Shown piece by piece: positions 56,150 to 64,000 of a stretch of 64,000 bases of DNA. The DNA is taken from positions 479,742 through 543,741 of the forward strand of contig NZ_CADFEB010000001.1 of NCBI RefSeq assembly GCF_902833085.1. Direction: 5' to 3'. Positions within the stretch are counted from its first letter, which is position 1. Each line of letters begins with the position of its first letter. The DNA is from Burkholderia ubonensis. Its GTDB lineage: Bacteria; Pseudomonadota; Gammaproteobacteria; Burkholderiales; Burkholderiaceae. Below the pieces are notes generated by a model. That model did no database searches and was not told the DNA's origin. It saw only the letters and a program-made list of their open reading frames with translations. The position numbers and the translations under genes are program-made.

Positions 56150-56749
56150 TCAGGGCGCGACCCAGCGGCCGTCGTAGCCGCCCGCATGCAGGTCGAATAT
56201 CGCGCGGCGATGCCCTTCTGAAAGCGCGAGATCGAGAAAATCGATACGCGTCGCCGTCACGTGGATCAGGCAGAAATTCGCGTAGCCGTCGTCTGCCGTC
56301 AGCGGGCCTGCGTCGGTTTGCGGGTGCGCATCGGCCGGCGTCGCGACCGGCGTACCGGGCGGCAGCGGCGCGCGATACAGCAGCAGCGTATGCGGACGGC
56401 TCGATTGCCAGACCGCGCGCCGCTCCGCTTCATCCGTGCAGATCGATGCGACGCCTTCCACGCGAATCTGCACGAGCGCGTCGAGATCGACGCCGACCAG
56501 TGCGATGCGCGGATCGCGACGCAGCTCCGCGACCTTCTCCGAGCGCGCATCGGTGTGGAACGACAGCACGTGGCCCGCGCGGCGCACCTGACGCAGCACG
56601 AGCGTGCGTACTTTCGGCGCGCCGTCGAGGCCGAGCGTCGCGGCCTGCAGCATCGTGAACGGCGAGCGCTTCGCGCCGACGCCCGACTCGAGGCAGGCCC
56701 AGAGGCGGTCGTAGGTGGATTGAATCGATTCGGTGACGGAGTCGGACAT
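56150..56749 (-). CDS. Pyridoxamine 5'-phosphate oxidase-like flavin-binding protein
   Basis: A 199-residue FMN-binding split-barrel protein. TLGLDGAPKVRTLVLRQVRRAGHVLSFHTD and SEKVAELRRDPRIALVG are the FMN-contacting parts, and TRIDFLDL matches the C-terminal strand of the Alr4036/PNPOx-like family. The start at MSDSVTES leaves out nine residues of non-family leader. Third gene of a minus-strand group with an aminotransferase; a PLP-related role would fit but is not shown. Confidence 0.8.
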   Translation of the reverse strand: MSDSVTESIQSTYDRLWACLESGVGAKRSPFTMLQAATLGLDGAPKVRTLVLRQVRRAGHVLSFHTDARSEKVAELRRDPRIALVGVDLDALVQIRVEGVASICTDEAERRAVWQSSRPHTLLLYRAPLPPGTPVATPADAHPQTDAGPLTADDGYANFCLIHVTATRIDFLDLALSEGHRRAIFDLHAGGYDGRWVAP

Positions 56750-56805
56750 GGTCGGGGCGCGGTGTCGGTCGCGCAAGCTTAACCGTTCCGGCTGCGACCG
56801 GACGC

Positions 56806-56994
56806 TCAGTTGTAGCCGAGCACGACCGGCGCCATGTCGGACGCCTCCGCGTGATCTGCGCCGAATCGCCCGAGCACTTCGGCGACGTATTCGGGGCCGG
56901 CGCTGATCTGCGACGACAGGTGCGCGATCGGCCGGATGTCGGCCATGCCCGGTGCTTCATCCATCCATGCGGTTGCGTTGATGGTCGTGTTCAT
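56806..56994 (-). CDS. Small hypothetical protein, 62 residues
   Basis: A short acidic protein (MNTTINATAWMDEAPGMADI at the start, APVVLGYN at the end) that begins 18 bases after the aminotransferase stop. No family recognised. The spacing and shared strand suggest it is co-transcribed. It has few basic residues, no membrane segment and one region that could be helical. It could be a peptide precursor or a small partner protein. Confidence 0.5.
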   Translation of the reverse strand: MNTTINATAWMDEAPGMADIRPIAHLSSQISAGPEYVAEVLGRFGADHAEASDMAPVVLGYN

Positions 56995-57012
56995 TGATAG
57001 GTCTCCTCATCC

Positions 57013-58212
57013 TCAAGCGGCCAGCGCCGCGCCATACGCGCGCGCGAGCCGCGCGACGCCTTCCCGGATCGCGTCGACGTCCGGCGCGGCGTACGACAGG
57101 CGCAGCGACGCGTCGTCGACGTTGTCCGCGAAGAACGCGTTGCCGGGCACGAAAACGATCTTGTTCGCGATCGCGTGCGGCAGCAGCTGCGCCGACGACA
57201 CCGCGCCGATCCGCGCCCACACGAACATCCCGCCTTCCGGACGATGGAATTCGATCGCATCGCCGAGGCCGTCGCGCAGCGCGTCGCACATCGCCGCGCA
57301 TTTGCGCTTGTACGCATCGGTGATGCGCGGCAGATGACGTTCGAGCGCGCCGTCGGCGAGATACTCGGCGGCGATCGCCTGCGTCCACGGCGCGCTGCAC
57401 AGATCGACCGTCTGTTTCGCGATCACGCAGCGCCGCGCGATCTCGGCGGGCGCGATCGTCCAGCCGACCCGCAGGCCCGGCGCGACGATCTTCGACAGGC
57501 TCGCGAAATGCACGATCCAGTCGCGCGCGCCGTCCACTTCGCCGGCGAGCGCCAGCATCGACGGCAGCGCTTCGCCCGCGAAGCGCAGGTCGGCGTACGG
57601 GTCGTCCTCGACGATCAGGAAGCGGTGCCGCACCGCGAGGCGCAGCAGCTTCAGGCGGCGCTCGCGCGCGAGCGTCGCGCCGGTCGGGTTCGCGAAGGTC
57701 GGCACCGTGTACAGCAGCTTCGGCTGCGCGATCGTGCCCGCTGCCAGCAGCGTGTCGAGGCGGTCGACGTCGAGACCGTCGCCGTCGACCGGGATCGTGA
57801 CGATGCGTGCCTGCTGCAGGCGCAGCGCCTGCAGCGTCGCCGGGTAGGCCGGCTGCTCGGTCAGCACGACGTCGCCCGGCGCGACCATCACGCGCAGCAG
57901 CAGGTCGAGGCCCTGCTGCGAGCCGGTCGTGACGACCAGTTCGGCGGGAGTGCACGCAACGCCACGGCGCGACATCAGCGCGATCAGCTCGTGCTTCAGC
58001 TCGGCGAGGCCGTCGGTCGGTCCGTATTGCAGGCAGCGGGTCGGCTGCGCGTAGGCGCGCGCGGCGGCTGTGTTCAGGCCGTCGACGTCGAACAGGTCGC
58101 TGGCCGGGTAGCCGCCCGCGAAGGAAATCATCCCGGGCTCGCCGAGATACTTGAACAGCTCGCGGATCGGCGAGCCGGCGGGGTGCTGGAACGGGGTGGT
58201 GAACGCGTACAT
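57013..58212 (-). CDS. PLP-dependent class I/II aminotransferase (2-aminoadipate type)
   Basis: A 399-residue fold-type I aminotransferase. ISFAGGYPASDLFD opens the domain, TTGSQQGLDLLLRV binds the phosphate, VPTFANPTGATL and EDDPYADL are the cofactor contacts and ASLSKIVAPGLRVGW contains the PLP lysine. This is the LysN/MocR-like branch acting on aromatic or branched amino acids. The start MYAFTTPF is chosen since the upstream leader is non-family. Small hypothetical and PNPOx-like genes follow. Confidence 0.88.
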   Translation of the reverse strand: MYAFTTPFQHPAGSPIRELFKYLGEPGMISFAGGYPASDLFDVDGLNTAAARAYAQPTRCLQYGPTDGLAELKHELIALMSRRGVACTPAELVVTTGSQQGLDLLLRVMVAPGDVVLTEQPAYPATLQALRLQQARIVTIPVDGDGLDVDRLDTLLAAGTIAQPKLLYTVPTFANPTGATLARERRLKLLRLAVRHRFLIVEDDPYADLRFAGEALPSMLALAGEVDGARDWIVHFASLSKIVAPGLRVGWTIAPAEIARRCVIAKQTVDLCSAPWTQAIAAEYLADGALERHLPRITDAYKRKCAAMCDALRDGLGDAIEFHRPEGGMFVWARIGAVSSAQLLPHAIANKIVFVPGNAFFADNVDDASLRLSYAAPDVDAIREGVARLARAYGAALAA

Positions 58213-58598
58213 GTCGTCGTGGGCTCGGGGCGGATGGCGGCCGGCGGTGCGCTTTTGACGCGCCGGCGGCGAATTCAAGCCACGATTGTCGGCAGCCGTT
58301 AAGGCTGCGGCAAACGATATCTATGCACTATGTCTTGCGGTTTGGTCATCAATTGGGGGCCGGCGGCGGGAGTCGTCGGGAAGCCCATGCACTGCCGTTG
58401 AGCGAATCCATTCGATAGTTTCGACATGCGCATTGCTGCTTAAAGGCCCTTGCGGCCATGACAGTTGTTAAAGGTGATGGTCGGCACGCCGCGCGGCATC
58501 CGAAGCAAAGGCTAGGGCGATAGCGCCCCGGCGGTCAGTCGCGTTCGTGCAAAATCGGCAATCCAGCAGCAAGGACCGCGCGAAGCGGTCCTTGTTGT
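58213..58598. other. 386-bp spacer, no gene seen
   Basis: It covers the aminotransferase promoter and the 3' end of the SymE-like transcript. A 9-bp hairpin at its right end is listed separately. Nothing else is evident. Confidence 0.5.
58571..58593. terminator. Hairpin after the SymE-like gene, terminator-like
   Basis: A perfect 9-bp stem (AAGGACCGC arms, 5-base loop) five bases past the gene stop. Neither side has a clean T run, so termination is uncertain. Confidence 0.45.
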
Positions 58599-58895
58599 TT
58601 ATGCCGTTTCCGCTCGTTCGACATGCTGATGGTAGGGCTGCTCTCGCTGCGCAAGCTCGCTGTAGTCAGGCGTGATGTTGATTTGCCGAGTCTTGTGATT
58701 GATGTTGAGGAAGACCCGGTCACCCGGTTCGAATCCGAACAGCTTGAAGTGCGCATCGATGACGCTCATCCACGGCATGTACGGCCAGCCCCTCTTGGGC
58801 CGGTCAGGTGTGCTGCGGAGGATCATCGCAAGCACGGTGTTCGGCTTGCGCGGTTTACGCTTCTTAGGGCGTGACTTACTATTGGCTTCAGCCAT
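58599..58895 (-). CDS. SymE-like type I toxin
   Basis: A 98-residue basic protein. A Lys/Arg-rich N-terminus (KSRPKKRKPRKPN) precedes the SymE/AbrB-like region: PWMSVIDAHFKLFGFEPGDR then VFLNINHKTRQINITPD. In E. coli SymE is an SOS-induced toxin controlled by the antisense RNA SymR; many family members are plain DNA/RNA-associated proteins. A GGAG box precedes the ATG. An antisense RNA cannot be seen directly. Moderately sure of the family. Confidence 0.65.
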   Translation of the reverse strand: MAEANSKSRPKKRKPRKPNTVLAMILRSTPDRPKRGWPYMPWMSVIDAHFKLFGFEPGDRVFLNINHKTRQINITPDYSELAQREQPYHQHVERAETA

Positions 58896-59353
58896 GGTCA
58901 ACTCCTGAGGTGAGTTGGTTGTGGTCAGCGGGTCGTATGGGTTGCCGCCCATACGGCCCGCGCTTCTTTGCTGCCGTGAATTCCCTTCTCTTCCCTTCGC
59001 TGCATCTTGTTGGGCAAGACGGTTTTTCCGACCATCGGCGCAAAGGGTTCTCAGTCCAACATCCGATGGTCGGGAAGCAAGGCTTCGAGACCAGTTTAGC
59101 TGCGCTGGCGTCTTGAAAATGGGTTGTTGATCAGGATTGGCCGAAGGGTATATGGACGGACATGATCTCCGCGAAGCGCGGCGAGACGTTTGAACTGCAG
59201 GACATCCCGCCCGAGGATTCGGCCACCTACGACATGCTGAGCGACGGCGACAGCATGAATCCGGCCAGCACATCGGTCATCACAGGCGCCAGCGTTGCGG
59301 CAACGGATCGCCCTGAAGCATCCGCCAAAGGTGAATACGCATGCGACTCGCCT
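58896..59353. other. 458-bp spacer with a gene remnant
   Basis: Apart from the dnaE2-like fragment listed separately, no gene is seen. The left part is the 5' region of the SymE-like gene and could carry an antisense RNA. Confidence 0.5.
59162..59254 (+). pseudogene. Probable dnaE2 (imuC) remnant
   Basis: About 31 codons read FELQDIPPEDSATYDMLSDGD, which resembles the stretch before the GVFQxES motif of error-prone DNA polymerase DnaE2. The match then breaks off and the frame continues with unrelated sequence. No polymerase gene is near. A short similarity like this could mislead, so the call is tentative. Confidence 0.45.
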
Positions 59354-59581
59354 TTACATTTTGTAGCCGGGTTTCTTGTAAAGCGTTCGAGAACGCGCCT
59401 CGATGTCCGGGCGATAGACTTCTTCCTTCCATCTGTCCGACGGGATTTCCTCAAATCCCACCGAGACGGATTCTTCACCGTAGCCGAGAATCTCCATCAC
59501 GTCGCGCGTGATGGCCTCTGCCAGACGTCGCTTCTGCTCCTCGGTTTTCCCGGGCCACGCTTTGACGATGACATGGGGCAT
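59354..59581 (-). CDS. 4-oxalocrotonate tautomerase family protein
   Basis: A 75-residue tautomerase with the catalytic Pro right after the initiator Met ([20 protein letters not shown]). [25 protein letters not shown] is the family middle. Small tautomerases of this kind act in aromatic degradation. A GGAGG box before the ATG fixes the start. It lies upstream of an SDR gene on the same strand but is likely transcribed with the group of CMD, cupin and SDR genes. Confidence 0.88.
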   Translation of the reverse strand: MPHVIVKAWPGKTEEQKRRLAEAITRDVMEILGYGEESVSVGFEEIPSDRWKEEVYRPDIEARSRTLYKKPGYKM

Positions 59582-59631
59582 GACATCTTCCTCCAGAATT
59601 CGAAAGTGACAGGGCACGCACAAGGCCACGC

Positions 59632-60369
59632 TCAATAAGCCTGACTGGTGGGCCGGAACAATACTTCGTTGATGTCCACGTCATCAGGCTGACTCATCGC
59701 GTATTCCACCGCACGTGCGAACGCCGATGCGGGAATGGCCTGCTGATAAACCTGGCTCATGCCCTTGGCAACGTCCGGGTCGGTAATGGTCTGCGTCAAC
59801 TCGGTCGCCACCGCGCCCGGCGAGATGATCGTCGTGCGGATGTTGTGCGGCTTGACCTCCTGCCGCAAGCCTTCGGAAATCACCTGCACCGCGTGCTTGG
59901 TCGCCGCATACACGGTGCCGCCCGGGCCGACCTTGTGCCCTGCCACGGACGACACGTTGATGATGTGTCCGCCTTTCTGCGCGATCATGTGCGGCAGCGC
60001 GGCGGCGATGCCGTACAGCACGCCCTTGATGTTGACGTCGATCATCCGGTCCCACTCGTCCACGTGCAGGCGCTCCAGCATCGAACTGGGCATCAGTCCC
60101 GCGTTGTTCAGCATGACGTCGATGCGGCCGTGCAGATCGACCGCGTGGTCGACCAGCCGCCGAACCGCGTCGCGCTGGGTAACGTCCGTTTCGAGAATGG
60201 CTTTCCGGTCGGCGCTGATTTCGTCGGCGAGCCGCTCCAGCCGGTCCACGCGGCGCGCGCCAAGCACCAGCTTCGCGCCAAGCTTCGCCAGATGCCGCGC
60301 GGTCTCTTCGCCGAGACCGCTGCTCGCGCCAGTAATGACGACGACCTTGCCTGCGATGTTGTCGGTCAT
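59632..60369 (-). CDS. SDR-family oxidoreductase
   Basis: A 245-residue short-chain dehydrogenase. [20 protein letters not shown] binds NAD(P), NNAGLMP is the structural motif, and [25 protein letters not shown] has the Ser and YAATK catalytic residues. The C-terminal [16 protein letters not shown] is typical of a large Burkholderia/Pseudomonas subgroup. The start MTDNIAGK is family-like. Next to CMD and cupin genes that are often found together under a LysR regulator. Confidence 0.92.
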   Translation of the reverse strand: MTDNIAGKVVVITGASSGLGEETARHLAKLGAKLVLGARRVDRLERLADEISADRKAILETDVTQRDAVRRLVDHAVDLHGRIDVMLNNAGLMPSSMLERLHVDEWDRMIDVNIKGVLYGIAAALPHMIAQKGGHIINVSSVAGHKVGPGGTVYAATKHAVQVISEGLRQEVKPHNIRTTIISPGAVATELTQTITDPDVAKGMSQVYQQAIPASAFARAVEYAMSQPDDVDINEVLFRPTSQAY

Positions 60370-60398
60370 GATGTCCCTCTCTTCAGGTTGTGCGCGCG

Positions 60399-61181
60399 TC
60401 ACGCCGCGCGCCTGGAAAATACGTCCTTGAACACGGGCATCGCCGAGAACACGTTCGGCCATCCCGCGTAGAACGCCAGTTGCGTCAACGTTTCGGACGC
60501 TTCGTCCTTCGTGAGTCCGTTGTCCATCGCGCGATTCAGGTGATACGGGATCTGCGCGACCTGGCCGTTGGCGACGAGCGCACTCACCGTCACCAGGCTG
60601 CGGTCGCGCGGTGCAAGCCCGGGGCGAAGCCACACGTCGCGGAACAGCACGTCGGTCGTGTACTCGACCACGCCGGGCGCGACCGACTCGAAGTTGTCCG
60701 CGACCATCTGCGCGCGCTGGTTCTCGGCCGCTTCGTCCAGCGGCAGCGGCGTGACATCGGCAGGCGTGAGCTGATCGGGTCTGATTCCGCGCGCGTCGAA
60801 TACGTGCATTGCGATGTCCGACGCGGCGGTTGCGTTGGCCCACCCCGAGTAGAACGCCAGATGCGCGATCATTTCCGAGATTTCTGCGGGCTTCACGCCG
60901 TTATCCAGCGCGAGCCGGAAATGAAACGGCATCTCGACGGTCTGGCCGCGGGCGATCAGCACCGAAAGCGTCACGATGCTGCGATCGCGCGGCGAGAGTT
61001 GCGGCCGTTTCCACAGGCCGCCGAACACGGTGCGAGCCGTGTATCGCTCAAAGGCCGGGGAAACCGCTTTCAGGTCGGCGACGGTCGGTGATTCCTGCAT
61101 GGTGTCGGTCCTTTGCATGTTTGCGCACGCGGAGGCGAGGAGCGCCAGTCCCGCCGCTGCGCCTGCCGCGAGCGTCCTCAT
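60399..61181 (-). CDS. Carboxymuconolactone decarboxylase-fold lipoprotein (two CMD domains)
   Basis: A 260-residue protein with a lipoprotein-like leader ([10 protein letters not shown]). Two CMD domains are fused, at about 48-125 ([27 protein letters not shown]) and 175-255 ([26 protein letters not shown]). They lack the CxxC pair of AhpD-type members. The ATG overlaps the cupin stop (ATGA). Together with SDR and cupin genes it forms the operon divergent from a LysR gene. Confidence 0.88.
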   Translation of the reverse strand: MRTLAAGAAAGLALLASACANMQRTDTMQESPTVADLKAVSPAFERYTARTVFGGLWKRPQLSPRDRSIVTLSVLIARGQTVEMPFHFRLALDNGVKPAEISEMIAHLAFYSGWANATAASDIAMHVFDARGIRPDQLTPADVTPLPLDEAAENQRAQMVADNFESVAPGVVEYTTDVLFRDVWLRPGLAPRDRSLVTVSALVANGQVAQIPYHLNRAMDNGLTKDEASETLTQLAFYAGWPNVFSAMPVFKDVFSRRAA

Positions 61182-61588
61182 TGCGGTTCGCCGCTGCCGA
61201 GGTATTGCTCGTCCGTCACCTTCTCCAGCCAGTTGACGTTCTTGCCGTCGAGCGCTTCCTGAATGGCGATATGCGTCATGGCGGTGGTCGACGTCGCGCC
61301 GTGCCAGTGCTTGTGGCCGGGCGGACACCAGATCACGTCGCCCGCTCGGATCTCGACGCGTGGCTCGCCTTCGCATTGCGTCCAGCCGCAGCCTGCAGTA
61401 ACGAGCAGCGTCTGGCCGAGCGGATGCGTGTGCCACGCGGAGCGTGCGCCCGGCTCGAACGTCACGCTGGCGCACGACACGCGCGCGGGCGGCGGCGGTG
61501 CATTCAGCGGGTCGATCCGTACCGTGCCCGTGAACCACTCATCGGGGCCTTTGATCGAGGGCTGCGAGCCCGCGCGCTTCAATTCCAT
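61178..61588 (-). CDS. Cupin-domain protein
   Basis: A 136-residue single cupin. [23 protein letters not shown] is the first metal-binding motif and [16 protein letters not shown] is the second. In this operon family it is usually called a (R)-mandelonitrile lyase-like or quercetinase-like cupin, without proven substrate. Coupled to the CMD lipoprotein gene by a four-base overlap. Confidence 0.9.
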   Translation of the reverse strand: MELKRAGSQPSIKGPDEWFTGTVRIDPLNAPPPPARVSCASVTFEPGARSAWHTHPLGQTLLVTAGCGWTQCEGEPRVEIRAGDVIWCPPGHKHWHGATSTTAMTHIAIQEALDGKNVNWLEKVTDEQYLGSGEPQ

Positions 61589-61717
61589 GATGTTGTCCTC
61601 TCCAGAAAAGGTGCCGCATGCGTCGTTCCAGCGGCCAGTGATCCAACTCTAATGTGTCGCGATTCATGCGACTAGGTGGCAAAATCGGCATAGGCCTATG
61701 CTCTGGTGCATCAATCA

Positions 61718-62620
61718 ATGGAAGACTTCAACGATCTGGTTGCGTTCATGACGGTCGCGCGCGAGCGCAATTTCACGCGGGCGGCCGCGCAGCTTGGCGT
61801 GTCTCAGTCGGCGTTGAGCCGTACCGTGCGCGCGCTCGAGGGACGGATGGGCATTCCGTTGCTGACGCGCACGACCCGCAGCGTGTCGCCGACCGAGGCC
61901 GGCGAGCGGTTGCTTACGTCGGTCGGCCCGCGCTTTCAGGAGATCGAGGCAGAGCTTGAATCGCTGCGTGCAATGACCGATCAGCCGGCCGGCAACGTCC
62001 GGATCACGACCACCGACTACGCTGCGAACACGTACGTCTGGCCGCGGGTGCAAGCCTTGCTCCGTCAATACCCGGCGCTCAAGATCGAACTGGTGAACGA
62101 CTATGGGCTGACCGACCTCGTCGCCGATCGCTACGACATTGGCGTACGGCTCGGCGACCAGGTGGCCAAGGACATGATCGCGATGCGCATCGCCCCGGAT
62201 ATGACGATGGCGATCGTGGGTTCTCCAGACTATCTGTCGTCTCGACCCGTGACGAAAACGCCGCAAGACCTGACGCGGCACAATTGCATCAATCTTCGAT
62301 TGCCGACGCGAAACGCGTTGCTGTCGTGGGAACTGAGCAAGGGGCGACGCGAGCTGCAAGTCCGCGTCGAAGGGCAGTTGACGTTCAACAACGTCTACCA
62401 GATGGTCGACGCCGCACTGGCCGGCTTCGGCCTCGCCTATGTACCGAAGGATCTGGTTGAGCCTCACGTCGAAGCCGGCCGGCTCGACTGGGTTCTGGAG
62501 GACTGGTTTCCGACCTTTGACGGACATCACGTCTATTACCCGAGCCGGCGCAAGTCGTCGCGGGCAGTAGAACTTGTCGTGGACGCGCTCCGGGCCGGGT
62601 ATCAAGGCAACGCACGGTAG
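61718..62620 (+). CDS. LysR-family regulator of the CMD/cupin/SDR operon
   Basis: A 300-residue LysR protein. MEDFNDLVAFMTVARERNF then FTRAAAQLGVSQSALSRTVRALE is the DNA-binding part. GNVRITTTDYAANTYVWPRV opens the effector domain. The ATG at 61718 is preferred as the family N-terminus; a GTG four codons upstream is the alternative. Divergent from the cupin gene by 129 bp, so it probably controls that operon. Confidence 0.9.
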   Translation: MEDFNDLVAFMTVARERNFTRAAAQLGVSQSALSRTVRALEGRMGIPLLTRTTRSVSPTEAGERLLTSVGPRFQEIEAELESLRAMTDQPAGNVRITTTDYAANTYVWPRVQALLRQYPALKIELVNDYGLTDLVADRYDIGVRLGDQVAKDMIAMRIAPDMTMAIVGSPDYLSSRPVTKTPQDLTRHNCINLRLPTRNALLSWELSKGRRELQVRVEGQLTFNNVYQMVDAALAGFGLAYVPKDLVEPHVEAGRLDWVLEDWFPTFDGHHVYYPSRRKSSRAVELVVDALRAGYQGNAR

Positions 62621-62741
62621 GCATGGGGCGCGCGCGCATCATCGAACGCTGGGCTCGACTTCGTCACGCGAGTCGGTCTCTCCGACATCGGACAGTGTTG
62701 TCATTTGTAGCCCCCGGGACACCAAGACCGACGAAACTGAG

Positions 62742-62770
62742 AATTATGTAGCCCGAGGGCTACCATAATT
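62742..62770. terminator. Palindromic hairpin between convergent genes, likely terminator
   Basis: AATTATG-TAGCCC with its near-complementary GGGCTA-CCATAATT around a GA loop. It lies between a LysR stop and a cupin stop facing each other, with A/T-rich ends on both sides, so it may stop both transcripts. Confidence 0.5.
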
Positions 62771-62805
62771 ACCGGCGAACGCGAGGCAGACTGTCGGCGC
62801 CCGAC

Positions 62806-63138
62806 TCACCGTTCGTGATAAATCGCAAGCCAGACAGTCTGCTCTTCCGCATGCGTCCACGCGACGCGATGCCGGCAATGCGGCTCGATCAGCACATAGT
62901 CGCCGGGACGCATCTCGTGCAGCGTCGCATCCTCTTCGAACTCGAGCACGGCCGCGCCCGACAGCAGCGCAACCCATTCGGCGCGCGAATCGTCATACCA
63001 GAATCCCTCGGGACTCGCGTGTCCCATCGACACGATCCGCTCCACGTTCAGGCGTTGCCCCGTGACGAGCACATCGATCCGCTCATCGCCGCCGCCCTTC
63101 CCTTCGGGGCTGAACAGGTTACCGGTTTGAAGTTGCAT
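62806..63138 (-). CDS. Cupin-domain protein
   Basis: A 110-residue single-domain cupin. FWYDDSRAEWVALLSGAAVLEFEE and the GDYVLIEPHCRHRVAWTHAEE motif carry metal-ligand positions. It is of the small cupin type found in many bacteria and of unknown substrate. The ATG at 63138 fits the family length. Stands alone, facing the LysR gene. Confidence 0.87.
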   Translation of the reverse strand: MQLQTGNLFSPEGKGGGDERIDVLVTGQRLNVERIVSMGHASPEGFWYDDSRAEWVALLSGAAVLEFEEDATLHEMRPGDYVLIEPHCRHRVAWTHAEEQTVWLAIYHER

Positions 63139-63276
63139 TGCTTGACCTCATGTCAGCCTTCGTGGGAAAGCGGTTGGCTCAAAGGTGCAGAAACAATGTC
63201 CACTATAGTCCTCGAACCGCCCACCCCCTTCCCGCCTGCTAGACTGGAAATTCCCCTGCAACCCTTGGAGGGAGAC

Positions 63277-63465
63277 ATGACGACCATCTATGTCGTGAAA
63301 ACCGGTGAGCACTTCCTCTGCTGTGCCGAAGACGGAGATATCGGCATAGCACCGGCGATTGAAGACGCCATGTCCTTTCTCTCGTATGAGGAAGCGAAAA
63401 AAGCGGCGAACCAGCACGCCGACACCGGATACGAAATCGTGGCGATCAACCTCGTCGCGCGCTGA
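63277..63465 (+). CDS. Small conserved-looking hypothetical protein, 62 residues
   Basis: The protein begins MTTIYVVKTGEHFLCCAEDG and has two short beta-rich parts and a helix (SFLSYEEAKKAANQHA). A GGAGGGAGAC box before the ATG is strong evidence for translation. I do not recognise a family. It lies between convergent and divergent neighbours without operon partners. Confidence 0.7.
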   Translation: MTTIYVVKTGEHFLCCAEDGDIGIAPAIEDAMSFLSYEEAKKAANQHADTGYEIVAINLVAR

Positions 63466-63595
63466 CGCGGAATCCGTTGCCGGGCGCTCGGCGAGGGAAG
63501 ACACTGGCCGTTCAGCTGGCGCCATGCGATAGGGTGCTCCGGTTGGCTGCGTCCAAAATCTCGTGGCGCCGCTTGTTCGCGGCAACGGAGAAGCC

Positions 63596-64000
63596 ATGGA
63601 AACGATCCCCAAAACCACGGCCTTGTTCATCGCAGGCTTCGGCCCGATCGTGATCGACGCCCAGGCCAGCCGCGAGCTCTACAGTCGGGCCTTCGGCATC
63701 CCCTTCAAGGAAGAGAAAGGCGGCTACCTCCATACGGAAAGTCTGAAAGGCGCGAACACGTTCGCCTTGTGGCCGCTCTCTCAGGCCGCTCAGTCGTGCT
63801 TCGGCGCGGATTCGTGGCCTCGTGACGTACCCATCCCCCAAGCCTGGATCGAGTTTGATGTCGAGAACGTCGAAGCGGCGACGGCGGAACTTGAATCACG
63901 CGGGTATCGGATGCTGGTCAGGAACCGCATTGAGCCGTGGGGCCAGACCGTCAGTCGGTTCATCGGGCCGGAAGGATTGCTGGTAGGCATCACGATTACG
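63596..64000 (+). CDS. VOC-family (glyoxalase/bleomycin resistance) protein, partial
   Basis: The first 135 codons are in the window and the 3' end is beyond the right edge. GPIVIDAQASRELYSRAFGIPFKEEKGGYLH and WIEFDVENVEAATAELESRG show the paired beta-alpha-beta modules of the VOC superfamily. GGAG lies before the ATG. Metal-dependent isomerase, dioxygenase or antibiotic-binding roles cannot be told apart. Expected full length about 140, so very little is missing. Confidence 0.87.
   Translation, partial: METIPKTTALFIAGFGPIVIDAQASRELYSRAFGIPFKEEKGGYLHTESLKGANTFALWPLSQAAQSCFGADSWPRDVPIPQAWIEFDVENVEAATAELESRGYRMLVRNRIEPWGQTVSRFIGPEGLLVGITIT

Noticed and set aside
63148..63841. Minus-strand frames opposite the VOC gene and small protein
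   Set aside because: Antisense of a well-supported VOC reading frame with its own ribosome-binding site.

Overview
The window looks like a piece of a high-GC betaproteobacterial replicon, most likely the second chromosome of a Burkholderia cepacia complex strain. The evidence is the convergent rpfF (tail only) / rpfR pair of BDSF quorum sensing at the left edge, the dense Burkholderia-style LysR regulators (six of them), a DUF4148 protein, and a second-copy groESL. No replication origin, rRNA, tRNA, complete IS element or CRISPR array was seen.

Layout. 1-2.2 kb: end of rpfF facing rpfR. 2.8-10.1 kb: a 5-oxoprolinase, an MFS transporter and a DUF1445 (D-glutamate cyclase-like) protein with a divergent LysR gene, probably an amino-acid or lactam catabolic unit. 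10.5-16.4 kb: an accessory type VI secretion islet, made of a long VgrG whose AT-richer C-terminus carries a zinc-peptidase-like HEARH motif, followed by two tandem paralogous exported proteins that look like immunity proteins. 16.3-21.6 kb: a monooxygenase and a tightly coupled operon of arylsulfatase lipoprotein, formylglycine-generating enzyme, NlpA-type binding protein and a YkgJ-type cysteine-cluster protein. 21.7-27.0 kb: two LysR-controlled metabolic pairs. 27.1-29.2 kb: groES-groEL behind a CIRCE operator. 29.5-30.1 kb: a YefM/YoeB toxin-antitoxin pair. 30.3-34.3 kb: a GH18 glycosidase and acnB.

34.6-43.5 kb is a sulfur block on the minus strand. It has a rhodanese, an EpsC-type serine O-acetyltransferase, a small XRE regulator, a family 2A encapsulin shell protein, a cysteine desulfurase with a ~265-residue disordered N-terminal extension (the expected encapsulin cargo), then a TauD-like dioxygenase with its own sulfonate-type ABC transporter. 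Acetylserine synthesis, sulfane-sulfur handling, compartmentalised desulfuration of cysteine and sulfonate uptake are thus side by side.

45.1-51.1 kb is a lower-GC defence-like island: a 1029-residue UvrD/helicase IV-like protein, and an AAA ATPase translationally coupled to an HNH nuclease (Septu-like PtuA/PtuB), with a strong terminator and a short fragment at its right edge. 51.1-64 kb returns to ordinary accessory metabolism (cytochrome P460, two alpha/beta hydrolases, SDRs, cupins, a CMD lipoprotein, aminotransferase, PNPOx-like protein, LysR regulators) with a SymE-like toxin gene next to a probable dnaE2 remnant. The last gene, a VOC-family protein, runs off the right edge.

Coordinates of starts were adjusted by hand from ribosome-binding sites, overlaps and family start patterns. 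All functions are from sequence recognition only; no search could be run.
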